64,000 nucleotides of DNA from positions 248,001-312,000 of the forward strand of contig JAAKBF010000093.1 of the NCBI GenBank assembly GCA_012656075.1. Reading direction: 5' to 3'. Numbering within the stretch: the stretch's first letter is position 1; each line of letters opens with the position of its first letter. The position numbers were made by a program, and so were the translations under genes. This stretch comes from Phytophthora hibernalis (Eukaryota; Oomycota; Peronosporomycetes; Peronosporales; Peronosporaceae). Positions 47,007-58,776 of the stretch are shown in pieces. Below the pieces are notes generated by a model. It made no database searches, was not told the origin of the DNA, and saw only the letters and a list, made by a program, of their open reading frames with translations.

Positions 47007-49013
47007 TTACAAAATGCCGTCAATGCAGTCCTTAATGCGCCGGATGAGGTTAAATGCACCTGTGTCACGAGGCTGGCAACACACATATATGTCAAGCACA
47101 AGTTATGCCACCAATATTACCCAAACAGTATCCATAAAAATACCTCGTTCAATCCGCTGTCTTTGCGTGTTTGCATGACCTCGATAAACTCGTTCGTCGA
47201 CAAGTGCCCGTCACCTAGGATCGCGGATAAATGTCAGCTCTGATTACAGCAGAGTATAATTCTAGTTCACGTACTATCAAGGTCAAACAGCGCAAAGAGA
47301 ATGTCAATTTGCAGTGGGGTAACAGGCTTCGTCGTCTTGCTTCCACGCAACGCAGCCCTCGTGGCACGCTGAAATTGCTCTGAACATCATAGCAGCAACC
47401 CCGTGTCATAAAGTTTAGACAGTGATAGTAGGGAACACCAACTGACTAGCATACCTTTGTTCACGCCGTGGTCTTGCATAACGAGGCCCATCGCCACCTT
47501 CAGCTCGTCCAGGTGCTCCAGGAAAACATTAAAATCGATGAATTCTTGCTCGCTGATGTGTCCCTACGTTTTGGAAGGCATGTGTATTAGCTCGAATCGA
47601 GTACAGGACAAAATAGAAACAAACCCGCAGATGCTGCAACGTATCGACGCGCTCAACCCACTTGTCGATATGATTCTTGGAAGATATGAGTCATATGACA
47701 CGCAACAGTAACCAGTTAGACCCATCGGTAATTTCCCAAGGAGAATACAGACATTCGACTACCAACCTGGTCCACGTGCGACACAAGAAACATACCAAAC
47801 TCACGTGGCGAAAGCGTTCGATCACCATCGACATCATACTGCTCGAAGTAAATTCGACGTTAAGGAAACCAAGACAAAAAATACACAACTTCGCAGGGAC
47901 AATCATGACAGGTGAAAAGGATATCTGAATGCGCAGGATCTCCTGCTTCAGGTCACGGCGGAAGGCGCAAAATTCTTCGTAAGACAGCGTCTTCGTCGCC
48001 AGCTCGCCGAACAAATGCTTGAAGATCGGCACATCGTCGTCGTCATGCAGCGATCGGTCCTGGCGCCCAGCAGGTGTACGCAGCCGCAACAGCTCCATGA
48101 TCTACAATGTACAACAAAAACAATCAGGTAAGCCCCCGTCGCCATAGACACCCACAGATCTCGTAACGGCCCAACCTGCTTGAACTCGCGATGATCCAGC
48201 TCGCCATTGTCGTCTGCGTCGAACATCTTGAACGCCAACTCGAACTGACGCTCCGGAACTGCACCACCGCAATCATCAGCACCACCTCCCACTCCTCAAC
48301 ATCAAAAACACTCACTCGCAAGCAGCGTGTTGAAGAAAATGTACTCGGGGTACGAGATCATGCCGTCGCCGTCTGCATCCACCAAGTCGAAGAACGTCTT
48401 CCCGCTGCGGTCCACCATGCACCTACCAAAACCACCATCAGCACCTCCCAACAACAACAAAACTCCATCCCCCTCACCACCACAAACTGGTCGAACTCGG
48501 CGTTGGTGATCTGCAGCGTCCGCAATGTCTTGACGTGCGTCTCAAAGTCCACCTGCTCATCTCGGAAGGCCAGCAGCTCGTCGACGTCACCTTTTGTCAC
48601 AGTTGGCGTCTCCAGCAGCACCTTTGCACCTGTTGCAGGTACCGATGGGCCACGTCTTGCGGCGTCTTGTCGGCGCTCGCCTTGGCGTTGAATTTCGGGT
48701 TCTTGGAGCCTGTAGGGGCTCCGTGGCGGTAGGTGTAGGGCGTCACGGCACGTGCAAGGTCGGCCCTCGTCATGAAGTACTGGCGGTCGATCTCCACGCT
48801 CGAAAAGTACTCGAAAACGCGCTCGGGGGCGGAAAACTTGCGCAATCGGTTCTCGTAGCTGCCTACGGTGCGCTCGGAGAAGGTGGGTTTGTCGAAGGAG
48901 ACGCCCTCCGATTGGGAGGAGGTAGACTTGGACATCACAGAGAAGCTGCCGGCTACAGCGAAGGCTGCCATGGCCGGGGAGGAGCGCAGGGAACGCAGCA
49001 ACAGGCGCGACAT
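47007..49013 (-). CDS. MICU1: MICU1-like mitochondrial calcium uptake protein, ten exons
   Basis: The ATG at 49013 begins an Arg/Ser-rich mitochondrial presequence (MSRLLLRSLRSS). It is followed by YENRLRKFSAPERVFEYFSS, the conserved MICU start. Exons I can place: 49013-~48484, 48422-48316, 48258-48176, 48101-~47930, ~47855-47767, 47675-47625, 47563-47455, 47379-47275, 47213-47144 and 47072-47007. EF-hand loops are DADGDGMISYPE, DADDNGELDHRE and DVDGDRTLSPRE. DLDSDGHLSTNE is split by an intron. The C-terminal helix ends LIRRIKDCIDGIL. MICU proteins gate the mitochondrial Ca2+ uniporter from the intermembrane space. Phases fit at most junctions; one base seems missing near 48630, and the junctions near 48484 and 47930 are not clean. 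The gene ends tail-to-tail with the BLTP2-like gene, 71 bp apart. Confidence 0.85.
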
Positions 49014-49433
49014 GGCGACGAAGAGCTACTGAGACTTTCGATGATTGTGATTTTATTGTGCTGAAATGATTGCAGACAGGGCTAGTCGAATGTAGCCATG
49101 TTGGAGATGGATACATTAGGTTGCAAGTTGAAGACTGTCTTCTACGTGAAGATGTCTATTCATCTGGATTGGTCGTACGAGTAGGGAGGAATGAGCCAAA
49201 ACGCGCAATTGCCACCAGGCTGGCATGAAACAGACTGAGTAGTGAGTGAACGAGAATTCCAACAACTGGTTCACAGCTCAAAATCAAAATCAAAATCAAA
49301 AACGCTGATCGTGTTTCCATGGAGCTGCGCGAATTGCTGCTGCTCTTAACAAAATAGGATAAATGGCCGGGTGGTGCTCTTGGTTGCCGGCGCTAAATAG
49401 CAGCTCGAGGCGGTGGCACAGTCGACATTCATT
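49014..49433. other. Intergenic region with AAAATC repeats
   Basis: Upstream region of the MICU-like gene. An Inr-like TCATTTCAGCACAAT lies on the minus strand at ~49056-49070, about 45 bp from the ATG. Four tandem AAAATC units occur at ~49275-49298. Confidence 0.45.
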
Positions 49434-49999
49434 TCAGTCAATCTCCATGTCCACGGGCTCGTCGTTGTCGGACGGCAGCTCCTCGAACCGGACGCCCGTC
49501 TCCTCCTCACTCTCACTCTCCTGCTTGTCGTCCTCCACGAGTTCCACCTTTGGACTCGGCGTCAACGTCATGGACTTGTACGGGTCAAAGACGACCATCG
49601 CTCGACACGACGCGTCATTGGGCACTTCAATGTGATAGTCGTCCACCATACTAGGAAACTCCTGTCGTGCCATTTTCCACGGTCCATTGGTCTCTGCTGC
49701 GAACACCAACGGCCGCTTCTTTCCTGCTTCCGGCGCTTTGGGGACGATGGCCTTGGTCTGCCACGTGTGTCTGGGGTGGCAGCCTCCTCGTCCGTCATGC
49801 GCAACCGCTTGATGCCGTCCAGCACCGGACGTCGCTCTTCGTCACTGTCGCTGTCCTGTTCACGACGTCTCTTCAGTGGGAGGTCCATGAGGCCACGTGC
49901 TCGACCGAAGCTGCGTTGACGCAGTGCGTTCTGTCTGCGCTCGAAGAGGTATCCGCTCTGGCCGTGAGTGCACACGCCTCCGCTGTTGTAACTTCGCAT
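49434..49999 (-). CDS. Acidic hypothetical protein
   Basis: Reading from the ATG at 49999 to 49434, two frames join near 49720 after a likely one-base change, giving about 188 residues. The N-terminal half is basic and Arg-rich (FERRQNALRQRSFGRARG, then KRRREQDSDSDEERRP). A nuclear-localisation-like cluster PKRRKQE follows. The C-terminal half is acidic (ESESEEE). This charge pattern suggests a nuclear protein, but I recognise no domain. An Inr-like CATTACTCAATTAG (minus strand, 50024-50040) supports this start over the upstream ATG at 50077. It diverges from the MYND gene. Confidence 0.6.
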
Positions 50000-50023
50000 T
50001 CTTTTGTGCTTGTGTGGGACGTT

Positions 50024-50040
50024 GCTAATTGAGTAATGGC
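50024..50040 (-). promoter_or_regulatory. Inr-like core of the acidic hypothetical gene
   Basis: The minus strand reads GCCATTACTCAATTAGC, close to the oomycete initiator pattern, about 25-40 bp upstream of the chosen ATG at 49999. Confidence 0.45.
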
Positions 50041-50305
50041 AGCCATCGACGGTGGTCAATGCAATTGAACGTGACATTGAGGAGGGGCGACAACTTAGTG
50101 AGGTTGAGCTCTACTGTTCGAAGCGGTATAATCAGAAAGGTCGACCCTCCTGTATTGTTTCGAATTGCAGCACCGGGACAAGGCATAGTGAAACCAAGTG
50201 AAAACGTAACCTTCGAGACAGACCCAGAGACGCGACAATTGCTTCTCGAATGATCGCGAAGTACCCATTATTTGGTACCTTTCGAACCCATCAAACATAA
50301 TAAAA

Positions 50306-51397
50306 ATGGACGACCAAACGCTTCCTCTGACGGCGCCGGCGTCGGCGTTGACGCCCTGGCGCGAGCGCCTCGTGGCCTCTGGCGTCTTCATGCGCTACGA
50401 CTACGCTTGGTACGCGTGTGCTCTCTTTATTCACGTCGCTTGTTATGAATTTACGCAGGTCTAACGCCTCCAAATTCCGCAGGAAAGAGACCGAGTTCCA
50501 GCAAGCCGAAAGTCGCGTCACAGGCATCGGATGCCGCCTCCTGTACCTCCACGCGGCGTGGGTGGCTACATACAACCACAACACAGAGGGAGCGTCCCTG
50601 TCGCTTCGAACCAAGGTCTTTATCGAGCCCAATGGCTTCCCAGAGTTCCAGGAACGACTGACCAAGGCTTGTGAGCTCATGGGCTACGACGTTGAAGCCG
50701 AACCAGTGGCTACAGACTTGGTGTTTGTATACGTGCCACCTCCAGGAGAACGTCGCAGTGATAACAGTCCTTACGCTACTTTTGAGACGGTTGTAGAGCA
50801 CTCGAAACCTCTGAAAGACGATGACAAGCCGCTGTTCTGCTTCTTGCTGGGCGACGCCGACTTCCTGCCACTCCCAAGACGCAAGAGGACGAAGACGTGA
50901 GGAGTTTGAGTGACTTTGCCATTTCGCAAGAGTTTGCACCTGTTGCAAGGGACGCAGACTATGGATCAGTGGCCCAATTTGCAGTCGAGTTTGTGCCTTC
51001 CAGTGTAGACGGTTTGAGTCACGACTTCAAGGAGGACAAGCACCGGAAGCTGGACTCGCTCATGGAAAGGTTCGGCTGTGTGGGGCAGAACCTCATGCAC
51101 CATACGGAGAAGTGGGAGTTCTACGCCCCCAGTGAGAGTGTCTTTTGTCATGGAGAAGAGGACCCGAAAGGGGTGACCCACCCGAGTGACGACGACACTA
51201 TGTTCTGGTTCCAGGAGACCAAGGGCAAGACGTGCGACTTTTGCCATGCACCCAGTGCGAAGCTGTCGAAATGTGCGAGGTGTCGTGATGCAGTGTATTG
51301 CTCAAGGGACTGCCAGAAGGCGGCGTGGCAGCTGCACAAACGACTGTGTGGTAAGACGCCTGAGCAGATCAGCGCGCCGAATGAAGCGACGAAGTGA
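50306..51397 (+). CDS. MYND zinc-finger protein
   Basis: Exon 1 runs from the ATG at 50306 to 50409; a 49-bp intron (50410-50458, GTACGC...ACGCAG) joins codons cleanly to form Trp. Exon 2 continues to 51397 after one frame change near 50880. The protein, about 345 residues, ends in a MYND zinc finger. Its ligands are CDFC, CARC, YCSRDC and HKRLC, from about 51230 to 51350. MYND fingers bind proline-rich partners, often in chromatin or stress proteins. The N-terminal ~270 residues contain no enzyme motif I can name (no SET domain seen), so the role is unknown. It diverges from the acidic hypothetical gene with ~300 bp between the two ATGs. Confidence 0.8.
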
Positions 51398-51620
51398 ACG
51401 AATACGCAAATTGTAGAGTGGAATGCACAAGACATAGCGAGAGTTTTACTGTTGCAAGTTTTTGATTGTGTCAGGATAAGGTGTACGCGATTTTTACCGA
51501 GCGAGGCTGAATGGGAAAGCTCAAGGGAAGAATTTGCTTGAAGCTCTCGAGAAATCAAAGCGCATGACGGGCGGTAAGGACGCAGCAACGAGTTCTCATT
51601 GTTAGTACATTAGATTTCCT

Positions 51621-54600
51621 CTAGTTGCTGCTGTTGATTGTCGCCTCAGTGACGTGGAGTGCAAGAATGAGGTTCCAATTCTCCTGCTTGACGCTGTTAA
51701 GTTGTTTCAGCATCTCGTCGTACCGAGCGAACTCCTTCTGACACCGCGCCTCGATCTCTTCGTTTTGATTTCTGGCCAGTGTTTCCTGTTCATTCGCGAT
51801 CGCCAATGCAAACAGGAGCTCCTTTTGACGCGCTGAAAGCTCGGTGATCTTCTTTGCTTCTGTGTCAATGCCCTTTTAAAGACGACGTGGAGGTTTTGGC
51901 TAGCGGTGGTTGTGAAGAACTTCCAGCCTTCCTCCGTTTTCCTAAATGCCGATACCGCTGTTCCTTCGAGGCGATGAGAGCATCCAACTCGTCAATACCC
52001 GTTGGTGACCGCTAAATGACGACAACGGCCTGTCTTCTCCGGACGATGAAGCCCGTGATGATATAGTCAGCAAGGGCTGCTGCCTTGTTAGTTGGGTCGG
52101 CCTGGACACTTGGTTTTCTTTTTCCACTAGGGCCGCTTTCAAACGATTAAGCTCGACATTGTGCTCTTGCACTACCTTCTGCATTTGCCGGTCTCGTTGT
52201 TCGTGAACTCGTGCCTCCGCCGTAGTTATCTGTTTAGCTAATGAGGGTTCCATTTCACGTTTGCGCCGCTCAAGTTCAGCTTTGAGCGCACTTTTGTCTG
52301 TTTCAAGCTCTTTGCACAGATTCCCCATAGTTGTTCGCTCACTCTCCAACTCAGCAGTTGACGATTGTAATTGCTGCACTTGAGCCTTCAGCCGATCAAC
52401 AGTTTTCTTGTTCTGCTTAGACCGCGTCATTGCATCTTGTTCTCGTTCCAATACGGTCTCCATGCGTAAAGACATATCTTCAAGCTCACGTTTGAGAACC
52501 GCCACGGGCTCTTCGTGTTGTTTGTGTGCGTTAGCCACTAATGTGCGGGCCTTCTTCTCCAGCTTTGCTTTTTGCTTGGCCAGTTTTAGCTTCAAACATT
52601 GTAGCTCTCGTTCCAACTGATCGCACTTGAGTTCACCAGCTTTACAGGCCACTTGTGTAGCTACACGCTGCTTTGCGACCTTCATGTCGAGCTCATTGCG
52701 GAACTGTGCCATTTGCTGCTGCATCGAGGCCGTAGCTTGTTCAAGCTGTTGTTCAGCTTGGGCGACTTGGTTCGCGCATCGCTGCTCGGCTCGTTGTTCA
52801 GCTTGAGCGACTTGGTTCACGCATCGCTGCTCGGCTAGTTGTTCAGCTTGAGCGACTTGGTTTGTGCATCGCTGCTCGGCTAGTTGTTCAGCTTGAGCGA
52901 CTTGGTTTGTGCATCGCTGCTCAGCTCGATCATCACGCTCTCGAGCGTCTTGTGCCCACTGAGACCTTGCTGTCCCTAACTCAAGTGTCAATTGCGCAAC
53001 CTTCACAGTGAGATCAGCCTTTTGCTGCTGGATTAGCGTATTCTCTGTCTGTATCCTTGAAACCTCTTCGTCGCACTTGCTGTTCTTACTTTCCTTGTTC
53101 TGTTGAAGCTGAGCGACAAGCTCGGCGTTCTCTCGTTCAAATCCATTCTTCTCTTCTTCAAGTAGAGTCACTGCGTCAGCTCCACGTTTGCTTGCAAGTT
53201 GGAGTCTTTTCTCCAAAGACTGGATCACGCTGTCCTTAAACGTTATCACGTCTTTGGCTTGTATCATTGCCTCCTCAAGTCTTTCTGACAAAGTATGAAG
53301 TATTATCCGCTCGTTGGATGCTGATTGAGCGTCCTCATTATCCGCAACAATCTTTTGTCCAGCCTTCAACACTTTGACCTCCTCTTGCAATCGCGCCACC
53401 TCTCGCCCAACACCATCAAACTTGATGTTAAGATCTTGGAGCTTAGCCTCAGCTGCGTGCTTCGCTGTTAAAGCATCCTGTAGCTGTTGCTCGTGCTCAA
53501 CCACTTGGCAGCTCATGGTTTGGCTTAGCCGGGAAATGCGGTCCACACACTTGTCCTTGATAGAGGTCTCGTGAATCAACGCGTTCAAGATTAAGCTGGC
53601 TTATGCGGATTTGCTCCAGTTTTTCTTGTAGGGATAACCCACGCAGTGTATCATGTGGAAGATGCTCCAGTAATTCATCTATCGCGACCTGGACAACCGT
53701 TTCGTCGAATTGGTTGGAGATTGCAATGGACGGAGCACTCCCTTTAGTTGATAGACTGGTAGCAGCTTTAGCGATTTCATAGGCCTTGCGCACACGTCTC
53801 GAAACGACTGACTGCTTCTGCATTTCTTCGCTCTCACAACATGTGCTAGGACTTAAACTTGGCGATATTGCTGGCTCTCCTGCTAGAGAAGGCGGAGCAA
53901 CGGATAATATGTCACATGTAAAAGTAAAATCGCTGCAAGTAGTAGACCTACTAACCACAATAAGTTCCGTCAGAATCTTCACTGAGGAGCATAGAACAAA
54001 AAATTACTTACAGTGGAGAAGGCTCAGGTGGTGGTGCCCAGTTAGAATAAAATGAGACACAGTGATCGGCCGAGAAGTGTGTACTGGGAGCCTCAGGCGC
54101 GATGTAGTCTTCACAAACTGGGGTTGATTCCCGGAGCCCATCCACAGTCGGTTCTGTGCTTTCAACAGCTCATACGTGTTGTGCTTCTCGACAAAAGATG
54201 ATAAATAGTTTATTGTACTTGTGCTTTTGATCTCTTTCGCCTTGCACGCATACAAAAGTGACTGGATGGCCTAATTTTCCATGACAGTAGGTGCTGTGTT
54301 AGCCAATTTAACAGTATCAATTGCGAAGACTTGGAATCACGTTTACCTGCTGCTGAAACAGTGCTGGGGTTCGTATCGCAACGAGCAGATACGTTGCGCT
54401 CGTACTACCCACGAACGTACCAAAAGCAGCGCTCAACGGTTCGTGGACTGGAAATTGCGTGTCCAACAGATATTCCTGCCCACGCTTCTTCTCCGCGTGA
54501 TTCACGGAAAGCCCTCCACGGGGCTCCACAATAGAACCCCATGAATATCAACAACAACTAATCGTCCTCTCCGTGCCTCTCCGTACGGCGACAGAGTCTC

Positions 54601-55223
54601 CACATGCAAAGCCAGCACAAAGTCCTGCTTCTCTGCGTCTTTCACTCTGTCCAATGCTCTCGAGTACAAATGCACCGCTTCAGCAGGCGTGGACACCACC
54701 ACCGCGTGCTCCACTAACAGATTGTCCGTGTTTTCCATTGGTGGCACCTCAGCACACGTCGTGGGCGCTAGAAGGTCGACCAGAGCTCCATTTTCGATAC
54801 GTCCGACGCCCCAGCAGCTCAGCAGCACGTTGCACTTGCCTCCGTCCTTCCCTTTCGTCTCCAACTGGTTGAAAACGCGGCGTATTGCCAGCGTAATAAG
54901 CCCGGGCTCTGCCTTCCGATGCTTGGCTTCTGCTGGTCGCCATGACACGCGAACGACTTGCCCGAGCTCACCGCACCTGTGGCTATCAACGTAGCAGCTT
55001 TGCCGTCAATAACAGTATCAATTGCAGGTGTTAAACTCTGCTGGAACACGCGGGAATTGCTGTCGTTCACGTCGAAAACCTGTTCGAAGGTGATACTGGC
55101 CACCCCTGGAGACATCTCACTGTGCTCCAACCGGACGGTAGTGGCGCTTGTGCAGCAGATGCCTACAGCAGATGACGCACACGCATCACCTCGCAAGCGG
55201 ACGAGCACGTGGGCGCGCTCCAT
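51621..55223 (-). CDS. Divergent kinesin-like motor with coiled-coil tail
   Basis: From the ATG at 55223 the motor starts HVLVRLRG and continues ITFEQVFDVNDSN. Its P-loop is GAVSSGKS, where most kinesins have GQTGSGKT. GRLVVVDIHG stands at the switch II position, where VDLAGSE is usual. After a 76-bp intron (54271-54346), SLLYACKAKEIKS matches the end of the motor. A second intron is 53933-54011. The tail (53588-51621) is a long coiled coil with Glu/Gln-rich heptads and four 15-residue repeats. Frame changes are needed near 54940, 54165, 53585 and 51945. Kinesins move along microtubules using ATP; the altered switch II region makes motor activity uncertain. The stop is TAG at 51621-51623. Confidence 0.7.
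52740..52930. repeat. 45-bp coding tandem repeat, four copies
   Basis: Four 45-bp copies encode the 15-residue unit AEQRCTNQVAQAEQL with small changes (Thr/Val/Ala, Leu/Arg). They lie inside the kinesin tail and keep the heptad phase. Confidence 0.9.
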
Positions 55224-55930
55224 GAAGCAGCAAGAGGCGCCAAAGGTCGCCGTCGAGCAGCAGGGTTTTAGAACTGGGTTTTTGATTAATCGAATAATGG
55301 AATATTGGGGCAAGCCACCCACCCCGCCAAAAGAAAAATGGATTTAACTGATTTTTAATTGTACTATTTAATGTAAATAGTAATTTGAAAATGCTATTTT
55401 CTGTAAATACTAGCACTAAACTACTGATAAACAGTAACGATTTTCAGAATTCCGACGTAGGTGCAAATTAAAATGGTGGATAAATCGCAAATGAAGTTAT
55501 AAATACGATAGCCTTTAATTTTCAGTGGATTTGAGGCCGATTCGCTTTGTGGCGCACCTTGAGTCGTCTGGTAATTCAAGAAAGAGTGGGGTTTTTGATG
55601 ATTTTGGATTATACCTACCGTTTCACCCATCCGGCCCTAAAAAGCAATCACCCACCCCAACTATTGCCAAAATCGAGGGTTTTTAACAACGCTGTCGAGC
55701 AGCTCCAGGACCGTTGGCCTAAACGGCAAATGGCTAGCGTTATGTGGAGTACACGAAAGTAGAGAGCGATTTGTTTCATTTTTGTTGAAGTCTACTTCGA
55801 TTATTTCGCATTTTCGTTAAAAAAACTACTACAGTACGATATTGTAGTTCTGCGGTGGAATGCTGGTCGTGGTGTGCGCTAACGACAACTGTAGGATGTT
55901 GCTACAGCAAATCTGGCAGCGTTGACAACA
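55224..55930. other. No gene seen
   Basis: AT-rich spacer between the kinesin and an effector. Short open frames lack recognisable content. Confidence 0.4.
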
Positions 55931-56358
55931 TCACTTCATTTGCCTTTTCTTGTAGGAGCGGAGCCTAGCGTTGTCGTACGCAGCGCCCACAGCTAAAAGT
56001 TTTTGGTATTCTTCATTCGATAGCTTCTCCGAGTATTTTCGCACCACCCTGTCGATTTCTCTATACTTGATCTTCTTAGCGGCGAGCTCCTCCTGAGTTG
56101 CGCCCGATTTGACAAGATTAAAAATCTTCCTGTCATCGCTGAAAACACCCTTGATAGTGCTACCAATTTTCTTGACGTCGAAAGCTCTTTCTTCATCGAT
56201 CTCGTCGGCATTTCTCTTGCGAAGGTACCGCTGCCCGTTGGTCTGCGTATGGGGGCAGCAATCGACTCGGAAGTTAATTTGGTCGTGCTACCTACAACAG
56301 TTTCGCTTGCTGCGAAAAGGGCGGCAACAACCACTAGGAGAGTGGTGTACATGCGCAT
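55931..56358 (-). pseudogene. RxLR effector gene, frame-broken
   Basis: The ATG at 56358 (or 56352) begins a strong signal peptide (MYTTLLVVVAALFAAS). After about 40 residues the frame must change near 56250 to reach RYLR (56219-56230) and DEER (56186-56197), the RxLR-EER delivery motifs. A Lys-rich helical domain then runs to the TGA at 55931. As written, translation from the ATG misses the RxLR region. The mature part has helical segments with Tyr spacing reminiscent of WY effectors. It is not a close relative of the array effectors. Whether the break is real decay or an assembly indel cannot be told from one copy. Confidence 0.75.
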
Positions 56359-56402
56359 AACTGACAGCGACGTAAAGGGAGCTTGCTTGGGTGTTGTGTG
56401 GC

Positions 56403-56422
56403 GAAGAAAATTGCAGAATGGT
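56403..56422 (-). promoter_or_regulatory. Oomycete Inr promoter core
   Basis: The minus strand reads CCATTCTGCAATTTTCTTC, an excellent match to the oomycete initiator pattern, 45-65 bp upstream of the effector ATG. Confidence 0.7.
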
Positions 56423-57041
56423 TCACCGCTACCGTGGCTGGCCGCGAGCAATGAATGAAGCAGTTGCGCAGTTATTAATATTAATTATTGATGGCAGCAT
56501 TGCCGATCGTGGATCTTGTTTACAGCACCGCAATCTGGAGAGCATTATTATTGTGATGATGGGGCTGGGCTGACCGCTTACTAGGCAGGGTCGGTCTTAT
56601 ATCTGATGCGGTACATAGTAATTTCCATTATGTATTTCACTGTACATGTAGACATAATAATATTATGTCATATTATGTTACAACGAGTTGAATTGATTGC
56701 GGGGTCTCGCACGGTTTGTAGTTCATTGTGGCCGCGTAATCGTGCATGCAATACCAGTAATACATGTGCATGTATGAAAGCTGTGGGGCTCAAGCAGGAC
56801 GCCCTCCTTCTTGAGCATATCCTTGATAATCCAAACTGAAGTGTACTTCTTGACTGGGAAGGTTCTCGTGGCGAGTGTTCGTACATACGCTACATGTAAC
56901 TGTATTGCTATTGATAGCACTACTGTATTTATATATGACAAACAAGACATCGCCGAAGAACTGTCGTTTGAGCAAAGCTGTTTGTCATCCAGCAGCATTA
57001 TAATCAACGATAAGTTGCACAATGAACATAAGGTTCGATGA
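56423..57041. other. No gene seen
   Basis: AT-rich intergenic sequence; TACATGTA-type words recur. Confidence 0.35.
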
Positions 57042-57850
57042 TGTTTTATGAGATTTGCCTACCGGTACATGTGGACAAATGACAGAATCCGTGGTGATCC
57101 GATTTTTATGTGCCAACTGACGATTTTTGTGTCAGGAGCCGTGGTGAACAAATCTATAATGCCAACAGGCGAACTTAATGACAAAAGGCGTGGTTGTGTG
57201 TCCAGCCGTAACTCAGGTACATTGGAAATTGATGTCGCTGCAAGTTGCAAATACAGTGGAGAAGTACGACAGCATGCTCGCTACCATTTAGGCCCTGACG
57301 TTCGGCCGCGGACATCTCCTGCAAAGGTGTTCGCATGCAAACATCGAAACATACTCACTATTCAGGTAGAGTCATAAAACTTCGTGGAAAGTCTTCGTGG
57401 CGCAATTGGCTATGGCCCGTAAGCTTAACCATAATGCTACGGATACCCGTAGCGTTGGGGTATTCGTAGCATACATCTTCTCACCTACTTCGAGGAATAT
57501 AGCGGACGCTGTGCACATGCCTGCCCAGAAAGCTGTCGAAAGGGGGTCTGAAAGCGGATCGATCACCCCCGCCGCCTAGAGAGATTTTAAGGCTCGCGTG
57601 TGGGCATACGTTGTCCAGCCCCCAATGATGTATGCTAGTAGCCTACATTTGTGCTTGCTGCTTCGCGATAGACTGCACCTCCATATCAATGTTGCTGTTG
57701 TTGCAGTGCCAAAACGTGCACACTTAGCGAATTTGCGTGTGGTTGGCAAATCAACCACGCCTATCATCACGATTTCTGCATTTAATTTAAAATCACCACG
57801 GATTTTGTCATTTGCCCGGTACATGTAGGCAAATCTCATAAAACATGCTT
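57042..57850. mobile_element. ~805-bp inverted-repeat element
   Basis: About 60 bp at the left (ATGTTTTATGAGATTTGCCT, then CAAATGACAGAATCCGTGG) recur inverted at the right end (~57780-57846). The interior has no recognisable gene. It is probably a non-autonomous TIR element. Confidence 0.6.
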
Positions 57851-57888
57851 GAACCATACAGTACAAGCAAGTTGCTACATGTACCGGT

Positions 57889-57955
57889 ACAAGCAGCAAA
57901 CCCCGAAGCTCATTTACTAATGAGAAACTCCGTGTGCCGGGGTTTTGCTGTTTGC
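57889..57955. repeat. Stem-loop with inner stem
   Basis: GCAGCAAACCCCG pairs with CGGGGTTTTGCTG, and CTCATT with AATGAG inside. Both flanks carry GTACCGGTA palindromes. Confidence 0.5.
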
Positions 57956-58440
57956 CTGCGAAGCAGGGCTTCGCATGTAGGTACCGGTAACCTACATGTG
58001 GTTTATAATGCGTGCGTTGGAGTAAGTTCTGTTACTGTAGCAACTGAAACTCAGTGACGCGAAATAACTTGTACAGTAAAGCCACTTTGTCATGATTTAG
58101 GTTCTCTAACGGATCAACGGTGCATATATTCTAGATAATTCGTAGTTTGCTCCCGATCTTTGGTCGCCCTTGACTTCTTCAGGAATGCTGGACTGGATCC
58201 AACAAAACGAGCTCGTGATCTTAAGCCCATTTCAAATTGGAATTCGCAAGAACTGAAATTGTGAAAGTGAGGATGTCCAGAGCCAGTGGGCAAGACCAAG
58301 GAGTTCCCACCTTACTGTAATCGTTTACCCCGTCAAAATCGATAGATAGGAATTACCCCGAACTTTTAATTTTTTTGTCAATTTGTTGATGTAGCCAGGC
58401 TGAAAAGAGGACGGTTTTTAAACTTTTAACTTTTAAAAAG

Positions 58441-58718
58441 TTATTCAACATGTCGAAAATCGGATTGTTAGTCAGGTATAATACCTTGTTTGCTTGGAAG
58501 ATCCCTCGTTACACAACCGTATCCACATAGCGATTCCTTTTAGCGATTCCTTTTAGCGATTCCTTTTAGCGATTCCCTCGTTACACAACCGTATCCACAT
58601 AGCGATTCCTTTTAGCGATTCCTTTTGGCTATGTGGATACGGTTGTGTAACGAGGGATTTTCCAAGCAAACAAGGTATTATACCTGACTAACAATCCGAT
58701 TTTCGACATGTTGAATAA
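58441..58718. mobile_element. 278-bp fold-back element with 91-bp arms
   Basis: The arms 58441-58531 and 58628-58718 are nearly perfect inverted copies. The spacer consists of repeated TAGCGATTCCTTT units plus a partial second copy of the arm tip. A solo end (CATGTCGAAAATCGG) reappears at 59412-59440. Confidence 0.85.
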
Positions 58719-58776
58719 TCCAGCAGGTATGTCAGTCAAGTTCAACCATTCTACCACGGTTCATGAAAGCTGAATC

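Noticed and set aside
48358..49116. 252-codon minus-strand frame as a separate gene
   Set aside because: Only its 3' part (~48484-48630) is real, as MICU exon sequence; the rest is a shadow of the first exon and reads into an intron.
49363..50032. Plus-strand frames of 90-168 codons
   Set aside because: They are shadows of the minus-strand acidic protein, Ser- and Arg-rich with no motif.
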